Shown: one piece after another, positions 57,801 through 64,000 of the stretch
How positions within the stretch are numbered: the first letter of the stretch is position 1
How the letters are laid out: each line of letters opens with the position of its first letter
Assembly: GCA_036362985.1 (NCBI GenBank)
Contig: JAYGXS010000003.1
Span: 67,817,522 to 67,881,521, forward strand
Source: Ligula intestinalis
Lineage: Eukaryota > Platyhelminthes > Cestoda > Diphyllobothriidea > Diphyllobothriidae
DNA length: 64,000 bases
Direction of reading: 5' to 3'
Program-made: the position numbers and the translations under genes
Notes under the pieces: generated by a model
What the model was told of the DNA's origin: nothing
Database searches by the model: none
The model's input: the letters and a program-made list of their open reading frames with translations, nothing else

Positions 57801-59063
57801 TGTCAGTCGTCTGGTGCGGGGAATAGGTGCGGTTGCTGCCATAGCCTGTCTGCGCGTGCTACATACACGACCTACCTCCCTGTTACGACCCGCGCTTGGT
57901 ACTTGTAATTAGCACTAACAGTGAGCTAGCCCTTTTGTTGTCCCAAACGCACACACGAGAGAACAAGGAAAGTCAATTGGCCAGTGGAAGAAGTGTATTA
58001 ACGCAAGCAAGTCTCTGCAAGTCACTCTTAAAAAAAGGCTGTGGGGTATTTATTCAGTCCGCTCCATGAACGGGCGTCAGCGACAAGGGACCAATTACCT
58101 ATGAGTAAAAATCGATAGCCACGATGCGCGCGCTCTCATGACAGCGGCGTGGAGTTGCACTCAGGGGCCTTTCTGTAAGATGAGTAATCGTAGTGGGAAT
58201 GGGCACATTTCCAACACCTCGTCTCCCAAACAAAAGAAAACTGCACAGAAGAAGATGAGTGGCTCATATCTCACATGTTTTAGTCTGCCAGTGTAATTGC
58301 TTTACTTATACTTGTTACGGCTGTGCTTGGGCCTGAACTAGCCGGCCTGAATGATGTCACGGACGGTACCTCTCCATGCGTGACGATTGACGGCATCGGA
58401 TCTGGAGAGCTCCACCCAGTCTCTTCTCCAGCGACTGAGACTGCAGAAAGACGGCCCAAGAACTGCTTCTATGTCGTTATGGACGGTGTTGACTCAAGTC
58501 TTCAGTTGCCCTTTTCTTCGACGCTTCCACGTGGGCTGCGGTGCCGGGTCGGGGGCAGCATAGGTAAGCTCATGGGGCGGACGCCGGAGAACGTGTTCAA
58601 ACAACCTCACTCGTCTTTATTGAATGGCCTGAGATATCCTCGCTATACGATCGCAGCGGGTGCATACTGTCTCATTCGAGTTGAAGTCGCTTTACTTAAT
58701 TCACAGAATGGTCCTCAGGCATCGGTGGTCAAAGACCTCTTGTCTTCGCTCATCTTCAGTGCGCACAGCCCAGCATTCACATCCATAGAGTGCCAGGGGT
58801 CACTTTAAGAAGGAGTCATCGTAGCCCGACTCTCAGTCCACCGGTCACTAAAGTAATGTATGTGCTGAACCTAAACCATCTTTCTGCCTACCACTTATTT
58901 GAGCTCGCGTATCTGACTGGCTATTTTGTTGTTATCTAGGAGGTCATGACCCTGTACTTGGCTGCTGCTATCAACGGCGATGTCTCTAGCCCTCTCAATA
59001 AGGTCGGTCTTGTAATGTGCCTCACGGGGATCAGCATACACGTTGGACTGAAATTCCTTAAGA
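48098..59063 (+). CDS. SLC35C2: SLC35C2-type nucleotide-sugar transporter, spliced gene, 3' end not found
   Basis: Eight exons: 48098-48205, 48250-48400, 48442-48505, 48545-48617, 48646-48814, 53297-53380, 53873-54048 and 58940-59063. All junctions keep phase and use GT-AG. Joined, they read like animal SLC35C2 from its first residues to the last membrane segment. Landmarks are YAFSMSLTFFNN, LDIGLSNWSFEF, YTMTKSTSVIFVL, GIRWTAAQKL, NPVDVIYHVQP, ASSLTLAVAGIFK and GISIHVGLKFLK. The family belongs to the drug/metabolite transporter fold with about ten membrane helices. SLC35C2 acts in the early secretory pathway, and in vertebrates it has been linked to Notch fucosylation. The first four introns are 44, 41, 39 and 28 bp and the later ones are 4,482, 492 and 4,891 bp. 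The last exon ends in phase 1, so at least one more exon for the poorly conserved cytosolic tail must follow; I could not find it. The assignment is firm, while substrate specificity is inferred. Confidence 0.93.
48206..48645 (+). other. Four micro-introns of SLC35C2
   Basis: Introns are 48206-48249 (44 bp), 48401-48441 (41 bp), 48506-48544 (39 bp) and 48618-48645 (28 bp). Each begins GT and ends AG, and removing each one restores the frame and the family alignment without gaps. The first has the weak donor AAG|GTCATT; the third and fourth have GTAAGT and GTAGGT. Small 5' introns and large 3' introns are a described trend in flatworm genes. Confidence 0.9.
49121..49338. mobile_element. Insertion of about 220 bp inside hAT copy 2
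   Basis: Copies 1 and 2 align on both sides (CAATAAGTATTATAA-like sequence in copy 1), but copy 2 carries an extra, GC-richer segment here. Short repeats at its edges (gtatac / gagtattata) hint at a target duplication. It contains CCCGGCTTCGCCTTAAGGC and a run of C. Its family is not recognised; a SINE or small DNA element is possible. Confidence 0.5.
49310..50225 (-). pseudogene. hAT transposase C-terminal remnant
   Basis: Minus-strand blocks are NTADLRYIPGLSIRNFEEEL with DLKASDTWVNKFKSLNEDLE (49671-49862) and RVSIAALTLFGSTYACEQSF with LNACTKLNLTNYRPEYKTI (49310-49564), the hATC dimerisation region. The N-terminal and catalytic parts are missing because of the internal deletion near 50195. 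This is the same family as 18385-20265. Confidence 0.88.
52085..52180 (-). repeat. tRNA-like SINE copy
   Basis: Minus strand: TTGGACTTCTGATCGAGGG followed by TTCGAGCCTCGTGAAGTGC reads as anticodon-to-T-arm with an intact B box. The 5' part is weak. Located in SLC35C2 intron 5. Confidence 0.5.
52444..52613. mobile_element. Pogo-like miniature element, 170 bp, TA-flanked
   Basis: Begins CAGTAGTCGCCGGCTATTAA and ends with the complement of CAGTAGTCGCCGGCTATTAA, with TA on both sides (52442-52443, 52614-52615). Inside, a second left end (CAGCAGTCGCCGGTTATTAA at 52531) repeats the first in direct orientation, so the element is a head-to-tail pair of left arms plus the right end. It lies in SLC35C2 intron 5. 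Confidence 0.85.
53297..53380 (+). CDS. SLC35C2: SLC35C2 exon 6
   Basis: This 84-bp exon follows a pyrimidine-rich tract and tgtag. It completes the split glycine codon from exon 5 and encodes LSNPVDVIYHVQPWMALTLL, the family's LQNPIDTMFHLQP region and the following membrane helix. It ends in phase 1 at a strong GTAAGT donor. The next exon supplies the two missing bases. Confidence 0.92.
53873..54048 (+). CDS. SLC35C2: SLC35C2 exon 7
   Basis: This 176-bp exon is preceded by a C/T-rich tract ending in CAG. After the split codon it reads MEILTSPFLFRTQLYL, then LGLFVCGALLAFGLECSE and ASSLTLAVAGIFK. The last motif is the most conserved block of the family. It ends in phase 0 at AAG|GTAAGC. The open frame runs upstream through the intron's pyrimidine tract, but alignment to the family begins only at the acceptor. 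Confidence 0.93.
54049..55758. other. SLC35C2 intron 7, left part
   Basis: Pyrimidine-rich with overlapping short plus ORFs (54359-54978) rich in Phe and Ser, which fits low-complexity T/C-rich sequence rather than genes. Confidence 0.5.
55759..56453 (-). pseudogene. Ty3/gypsy integrase C-terminal remnant
   Basis: The minus strand reads HSPPYHPQSNGKVERFVDT, which contains the third catalytic residue (the Glu of KVERF) of the DD35E integrase. A frameshift follows, then KGKGTTEEILELFLLNY, ATPNPQTSNGVSPAEAFM and a long clean frame (56136-55759) with VVYEIWAGSDILVRHANQLK, the C-terminal beta-barrel. The upstream integrase core is missing. It lies in SLC35C2 intron 7 in antisense orientation. Confidence 0.8.
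56622..56645 (+). repeat. CT/CA microsatellite
   Basis: A run of CT dinucleotides followed by CA dinucleotides. The ORFs across it on both strands are low-complexity by-products. Confidence 0.9.
57296..57790 (+). pseudogene. Penelope-like element 3' fragment (RT end plus GIY-YIG)
   Basis: MHCSEVEDKVDELQDCRRVL followed by RANGYPRNFVNWCIYRR is the characteristic PLE segment after the RT thumb. Further on, with a frame change, KLLRTRMAEYAVTGRKKHAN and SQATAHSTEPGHIFKF give the C-terminal part of the GIY-YIG nuclease. A near-identical block occurs at 62356-62520. The catalytic YIG tyrosine region is degraded here (a stop replaces it). It lies in SLC35C2 intron 7. Confidence 0.75.
57800..58939. 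other. SLC35C2 intron 7, right part
   Basis: GC-richer. A 161-codon plus ORF at 58323-58808 lacks a recognised domain. Its antisense shows weak similarity to the spacing around a gypsy protease, too weak to call. A short dispersed motif lies at 58804. Confidence 0.4.
58940..59063 (+). CDS. SLC35C2: SLC35C2 exon 8 (last conserved membrane segment)
   Basis: The exon starts after tatctag with EVMTLYLAAAINGD, continues with PLNKVGLVMCLTGISIHVG and ends with LKFLK at a consensus GTAAGT donor in phase 1. In animal homologues the matching block (EVCTLLLAAHLLGD followed by a GISLHV segment) precedes a divergent cytosolic tail. That tail should lie downstream, but it is too variable to recognise by eye in the remaining 4.9 kb. 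Confidence 0.92.
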
Positions 59064-60629
59064 GTAAGTTTGTTTACGGTCTCCCCCTTTTTCTGTTTGC
59101 GGCAGCACTTTTAGTCTCCTCCACCCCCCCCCCCCCCGCCCCCCATGTGGTGTTGTTTTGCGCTTGTTTGTGGCACCTCAATCACCCACTGCACTGGTGA
59201 TTTTTTCTTCGTATGGTGTGCCTGTGTGATAGCATGTGAGTGATTACTGGTTGGGGCCGCAGCTCCTCTTTATTTGCTCGCACGTCTGCTGCGCATCCAT
59301 TTCACCAGCGCTTTCCGACGGCAGACATTTGTTACGCGGCAGAATATCATTGCGCCCTATTTCTGGCCCTGGGGTTTCGTAGTCTTGTGGCTTTTCCGCC
59401 TATGCCTCATCATCATCATCGGCTGTCATAGCGCATGCGTTACCGTTTATTTCGTGCCTTCCAGATCGCCAGCTCAAGCAGGCCGCCCTGGTGGTTACTC
59501 CTTCGTCAGGGAGTTTAGCTGACCTATCAGACACGCGCATGCATCCTCGCCCCCACCGAACCTCTCGACGCTGATCATGCGACATTCCGTCGGCGTTTTC
59601 ACACTTCTTTTTTGTACTAGACCGAGCTATTCTTCCTCCCGTCCCCCGCCACGATTGGTTGGCCTCCTCTCCGTTTGACCTTTTGCTCTGGGTACTTTCT
59701 TCTCTTTACTGAATCGCTCTTATCTCAAAACTACTTCATTCCCTTAACCAGCTTTTCTTCCATCCTTTGCTCCTGGTTTATCTGACCCTGCTTCGCTACG
59801 CCTAGGAAGCTTTAGGGAAAAGGCACATTCAACAATTATTCGTGGGTCGGCTCAGCTATACAGCAGAGCTGAATTACCTTGCAAAAAGCACTTTGGTTCA
59901 TTTGGTATGGGCGGTTCAAAAATCTACCCGTGGAAGCGCGCGGGACGAAGCATGCCGAAGATGTGATTTATTACGACCAATTATCCTACGTCAAGGTAAA
60001 TTTGAGCTGTCGACTCACTAAACCTGGATTACGGTAGTTGCACTCTCTGCGTGACATTAACATAATTAGTCACACTAGCTGGCATAGCAACACATACTGT
60101 CGTGCTGCTTATCCTGCTCCCACCACCAACGGAACCGCCCCCCATGACGCGGGCTGACTTACCCCTTGTAAGCTTACTCAGCTTTTCTGTACAACTGTTA
60201 ACCCAATGAGAATTTGCGCAAAAAACCTACACGACCACAACAATGGACAACCTAGTTGTCTTTGAATAGCCCAGTGTACTCTGCAGACTCGTCCGCGTTC
60301 CGTCGTAGGGGGGGGGGGAAGGCGGAGATTTAATAGGCACATTGGACCTACTGTGACGGTGTAACTAAGAGCTCATTTTTTTATTCATCCCGCCACTCCG
60401 TCCTTCCAGGTTAGCAGGCTATCCATCAGCCTAATCGGGAAAGTGAAAACAAGTACCGTCAAGCACTGTGTGGTTAAACGTTCGCATGAATCTCGAATCA
60501 CTTCAATGTCTGGAATGACGCAAGACGACAGTTTATTTCGTCGGTTTGGACGAGGTCCACTGTGTGCTCCAAACCAGGATGGTGCGGGACGGCGACTTGC
60601 GTGTGTTTTGGTTTTAATTTATAGTGCAG
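59064..60629. other. After SLC35C2 exon 8: no further exon recognised
   Basis: Homopolymer C and G tracts and pyrimidine-rich sequence. The SLC35C2 tail exon should lie here or beyond. Candidates cannot be separated from noise because the tail is not conserved. Confidence 0.45.
59122..59145 (+). repeat. Poly-C tract
   Basis: A run of 14 C, a G and further C just after SLC35C2 exon 8. Similar homopolymers (G) lie at about 973-988 and 60307-60318. These are places where assembly length errors are likely. Confidence 0.9.
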
Positions 60630-61337
60630 TACAGCTCCGAATTCGTGCAGCATGCCGACATTTGTGAAGGGTTGATACTGACTCGCTAATCGAAATTGAG
60701 TAAGGTTATAGCCTATTCTCAAGTCACGATAGGATGCTGGCTTTTAAGGAGCTTCTTTCTGACCGCTAACAAAAAAGTTTGTACCGTAAAAAATAGCTAC
60801 TTAAGTACAATGCGTTTTTAACATTGATTTTGACTGTCTTTATAATTTCAAATATATTTTACGAGAGAAATAAATCAATAAAATATTTATTGTATTCTTT
60901 TGGTAGAAAACTGTGCCTGCTTTAAATGTTATGCTTGTGGAAAGGGTACCTTTTGGTTTTAAAACGTTTCTAAATTGCCGAATAATTTTGAAACCTACCG
61001 ACTACTACAACTGAATTCAAGTTTTACAAACTGCATGCTGTGTGCATCCTGTTTAAGGAAAAGTATGTGTTTGCCTACGGTTTGAGGAAGAAGCCGCATA
61101 GCTCTCATGAAATATTGCAATGCATGTGGATCGTGCTGTATACATTGTAGGCAGCATTAATACTATGACGGATACGATGTATTATGAATGAATACCTCAA
61201 AATCGTGAAAAATCTCATAGTTAGACATTTTTCGAAAACAAGGATATCCTTTCTTTAAGTATAACATTTAAAATAGTGTAGTCTGCTACCAAACGAGCAC
61301 AAGAAATAGTTTTTTCGTGCATGTTTTGGGTAAAATA

Positions 61338-62119
61338 CAGGGTATCCCAGAAGTAACGGACCCTTTTGATTTGCTAACAAAACGAAAACTATTAACGCTA
61401 GCATATTGAAACTTGTTTTATTCAAAAGAAAACCCTTTCTAGAATTTGGTGTGATGAAAATCAAAGAGAAATTCAAAAAAGGTCGCTGCATCCTCTTCGG
61501 GTGACGTTGTGGTGCGGAATAACTGCTTCCAGTGTGATTGGCCCATACTTTTTTGAAAATAATGATGGCGCAACAGTAACAGTTAATGGTGAAAGATACC
61601 GAACTATGATAAGCGAATTTCTTATATCTGAAATTGAGGGACATGGCCTAAGCAATACTTGGCTTCAAAAAGATGGAGCCACGGCCCATACAGCAAGAGA
61701 AACGGTGACATTGTTAAATGAGTGCTTTCCAAATCATTTGATTTCACGATTTGGTAACATTCCTTGGCCTCCTCGATCTCCAGATTTGACCCCATGCGAT
61801 TTCTTCTTATGGAGCTACCTGTATCAAGGGTTAACGTAACAAATCCAACAAATCTGCAAGAACTTAAAAACAACATTTGTTCTGAAATACGACAACTATC
61901 ACCTGATTCACTAAGGAGCGATGTGGAAACGACAAACAAACGAACCCTAAGTTGTCAAAACAACCATGGCCATCATTTCAAAGCCATTATATTTACAACC
62001 TAGTTCTAATAAAGCATACAAAGGTTTTCTTTTGAATAAACCAAGTTTAAATGTCCTAGTGTTAATAGTTTTCGTTTCATTGGCAAATCAAAAGGGTCAT
62101 TTACTTCTGGGACACCCTG
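61338..62119 (+). mobile_element. Mariner-type element with about 100-bp TIRs, internally deleted
   Basis: The left end CAGGGTATCCCAGAAGTAA and the right end, the complement of CAGGGTGTCCCAGAAGTAA, match over about 100 bp with few differences. TA flanks both sides (61336-61337 and 62120-62121), as expected for IS630-Tc1-mariner insertion. At 782 bp it is too short for a full transposase. Comparison with copy 1 of the host element shows the segment is an insertion. Confidence 0.9.
61501..61848 (+). pseudogene. Mariner-family transposase, C-terminal half
   Basis: The frame reads VTLWCGITASS-like sequence, then PYFFENNDGATVTVNGERY, WLQKDGATAHTARETV, NIPWPPRSPDLTPCDFF and LWSYL. Residue D58 of the ORF (in KDGATAH) and D100 (in LTPCD) fit the second and third catalytic aspartates with 41 residues between them, a DD41D-like spacing. 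The N-terminal helix-turn-helix and first aspartate are missing because only about 60 bp separate the TIR from this frame. It cannot encode an active enzyme. Confidence 0.85.
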
Positions 62120-62355
62120 TATATCTGAATTTATGAAGGCAGTCAAAATCAATTATAAATTGCCTATTACTGAAGTAAGCATTTTTACAGTACATACTTT
62201 TTGTTGGCGGTCAGAAAGAAACTCGTTAACGAGCCGGTATCATATCGTGACTGAAATTACTTGATGATAAGGTACGCGATAATCAGTATTACACCATTAC
62301 TCAATGTAGACTATCGTGTGAGTGCCAATAGAGGTGAATATGCGAGTCGTTTACC

Positions 62356-62660
62356 GGATCTGGTGCAGTTGTGGACAAATCAACTAAGTCGGAGAAACCC
62401 GGAAGATTACTCCGGACGCGAACGGCCGAGCACGCAGTGGCGGTGCGGAGGAAAGGCGTCAACTCCCAGGTTGCAGCTCACTCGACGTGACCCAGCCCAA
62501 TTTTCAAGTTTGAAGAAGTCAACATCCTCGCAAGATGTGACAACTGCGTGAACCGCGAGCTGCTCGAATCATTGTTCTCCGGCCCCCAGTCCACCAACAA
62601 GCGCACCGATTGGGCGTTTCCCTGTCGTGTACCGAGACATTGCCTGAGCAAAAGAATTGG
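62356..62660 (+). pseudogene. Penelope-like element 3' end, inserted in the long-TIR element
   Basis: The frame reads GRLLRTRTAEHAVAVRRK, VNSQVAAHST, a stop, PIFKFEEVNILARCDN and NRELLESLFSGPQSTNKRTD. This is the end of the PLE GIY-YIG domain and the conserved LLESWF.GPQSINK tail. The ORF continues to 63072, but the part after about 62660 has no recognised homology and its last residues come from the interrupted TIR. It is 5'-truncated, as is usual for target-primed insertions. Confidence 0.7.
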
Positions 62661-63068
62661 TCACGTGGGAAGGGCCTGGCCTAGCAACAAGTCTGACGAC
62701 AGTAAGCATAATTGTCTTGCAATCATCAAGCCCACATCCGACACGGACAAGCAAATCGTGGCAATTAATGAGTCGAACACGAAGTGTCAAGCCATCACCG
62801 CACCAATTAAGACCCATGCAGTGGCTACAGGAGTGGATAATTACAGTACGCACGCCCATGACCGCTCGGAACTACAAATACCGTGCAATTTGTGCATGTT
62901 TCACCCCTATCTGTGCGTGGCTCAGAATATTGCACCATTACCTATGACTAAAGATTCCCGACGGAATCCGAGACATCAGGACAATAAAACTCAGCGGTCG
63001 CATCTTCTAGCGAGTGAGTATCAATCTTTTGCAAATGTCGGCATATTGTATGAATTTGGAGCCGTACC

Positions 63069-63904
63069 GTAGACTTGAGCTGCGTCTACCGCACTCTCAC
63101 TCCCCCCGAGCTCGATGTCACGCCCCTTCTTCCAAAAAACTTCGTGCTGTGCCCTAATTTAGCCCGTTGTTGGTCCAGTGCGTTTACCACGCAGCCCGTT
63201 TAGAAGGCACACGACGCGCGACAACAGGTGATTGTCAGCAGGTTCCAACCAACGGTCTTCGCCTGATTTGAGATTAAAGGAGTTGGTTGAAATGTGTGCA
63301 TTGTAGTCCATTCGTATCCTCTTCCGCGTTACAGTGATTCCAAGTGTTTTCCCTTGCTTTCCCAATGGCCTTGAACAAGTACGGCTCATAGATAAATAGC
63401 AAGACTGTTTAATCTGTCGTGGTTCGATGGAGACTATTGTTGCTGAGCGCCGTGCTATCAGTTTTTGTGTGAACTAGAAGCAAGACAGAGATGGCAGAGC
63501 AAACAAATTTAGTGTGACACCCACTGTGCATGTACTTCTTCCTATGACGCCCAATTTACGAGCCATGACTGCGCCTGATTTCCGCGTTCCTATTGGTTGA
63601 TATTTGAGCATCAGCGTGCGCAGACCTCTCGCGGACCGTATGAACTAAAGTGTCGCGTTAATCTGTTAGCGTGGTGACTGCTGACTCGTGCAGGCGAGAC
63701 TGCTCTGTTGTCTGATTATTGTCTGCCGTACATACACATCAGATAATTAACTTAGTGCATCAAGGTCCCTTTCACCGAAAAAGTTAACTCTCATTGGGCT
63801 ATACGACCATGTATGTGATTTATCTCTCAATGAACCAAGGTTATTTGGGCCGGTGAGTTACGCCTCCCATTTAAGAGGGCTTAGTGACTAGTCCGAATTT
63901 AGGT
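63069..63904. other. No gene recognised at the right edge
   Basis: GC-richer, LTR-like sequence with a 76-codon minus ORF (63159-63389) of no recognised family, leading to the TATA-like motif at 63904. Confidence 0.4.
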
Positions 63905-64000
63905 ATATAAGAGCCAACGCTTCCGCGGTGAGATGAGCATCTCGACGGTTCAAAGCGATGGAGGTCCTGTCCATGTTTGGGCAATTGTCTGAAATTCAAG
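63905..64000 (+). promoter_or_regulatory. Possible core promoter and start of a coding region at the window edge
   Basis: TATATAAGAG at about 63904 is followed 50 bp later by ATG at 63958 in the context AGCGATGG. An open frame (MEVLSMFGQLSEIQ) runs off the window. The upstream 500 bp is GC-richer and LTR-like. It may be the 5' end of a retroelement or of a gene; only the edge is visible. Confidence 0.3.

Larger units (their letters stand above)
56594..58835 (+). repeat. Three copies of a short motif (TAAGAAGGAGCCATTGCAGC-type)
   Basis: Copies lie at about 56594-56621, 56990-57018 and 58804-58835, each followed by CTGACTC and a C/T-rich or CA-rich run. They probably mark ends of one repeat family (an LTR or SINE tail). 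The surrounding 56460-57190 region is GC-rich with CT and CA microsatellites. Confidence 0.5.
60630..63068. mobile_element. Long-TIR non-autonomous element, copy 2, carrying two nested insertions
   Basis: The left arm (GCATGCCGACATTTGTG at about 60651) and the far-right piece (GCAAATGTCGGCATATTG at about 63031) are inverted copies. The middle aligns with copy 1. Two segments absent from copy 1 interrupt it: a mariner at 61338-62119 and a PLE 3' fragment between about 62330 and 63005. The right arm is therefore split. With both removed, the layout equals copy 1 without its tandem duplication. Confidence 0.75.

Noticed and set aside
58323..58808. 161-codon plus-strand ORF in SLC35C2 intron 7
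   Set aside because: No domain or splice support. Weak antisense resemblance to gypsy protease surroundings suggests repeat origin, but not strongly enough to annotate.
1..64000. Bacterial or viral origin of the window
   Set aside because: There are spliced genes with GT-AG introns, eukaryotic transposon classes and very low coding density, and no operons or viral genes.

Overview
This is a gene-poor, repeat-dense eukaryotic window, most probably from a flatworm and possibly a pseudophyllidean tapeworm. That placement is an inference. It rests on spliced genes with tiny 5' introns and kilobase 3' introns, on several Penelope-like elements (PLEs) with GIY-YIG tails, on tRNA-like SINE copies and on decayed Ty3/gypsy, mariner, pogo-like and hAT elements. 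I see no operons, ribosome-binding sites, CRISPR arrays or rRNA.

Two cellular genes can be recognised, both on the + strand. The first is a polypyrimidine-tract-binding-protein (PTB) homologue spread over 24 kb. Its exons at 2245-2530, 10229-10332 and 26025-26204 together encode the second half of RRM1 and nearly all of RRM2. The second is a complete 5' part of an SLC35C2-type nucleotide-sugar transporter (CDS 48098-59063, eight exons). Its first five exons lie within 717 bp and are separated by introns of 44, 41, 39 and 28 bp, while the later introns are 4.5, 0.5 and 4.9 kb. Its C-terminal tail was not found. A possible 3'-terminal exon of an unrecognised gene lies at 39770-40055, and an unrecognised 166-codon ORF lies at 20486-20986 (-).

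The rest is mobile-element debris. From left to right: a minus-strand PLE remnant between inverted arms (3.6-4.9 kb); SINE-like tRNA relics (2.9-5.4 kb); a TIR element (12.7 kb) with a sister at 28.65 kb; nested palindromes (15.2-16.3 kb); a 3.2-kb hAT copy with a mutated transposase (17.2-20.4 kb); SINEs and hairpin tandem repeats (21.3-22.8 kb); a long-TIR element (23.4-24.6 kb); a SINE split by an inverted-repeat insertion (25.4-25.8 kb); an LTR-like repeat pair (33.4 and 38.8 kb) bracketing a second PLE with inverted arms (35.2-36.4 kb); gypsy pol remnants (40.1-42.0 kb +, 45.9-43.9 kb -, 56.45-55.76 kb -); pogo-like and mariner miniature elements (46.6-47.4 and 52.4-52.6 kb); a second, internally deleted hAT copy inside an SLC35C2 intron (49.0-51.2 kb); PLE 3' ends (57.3 and 62.4 kb); and a second long-TIR element (60.6-63.1 kb) that contains both a mariner and a PLE fragment.

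No wholly new functional system was found. The most useful observations are the SLC35C2 gene structure with its 28-bp intron, the layered insertions whose order can be read by comparing copies, the two PLE remnants flanked by inverted arms, and the SINE interrupted with a 13-bp target duplication.
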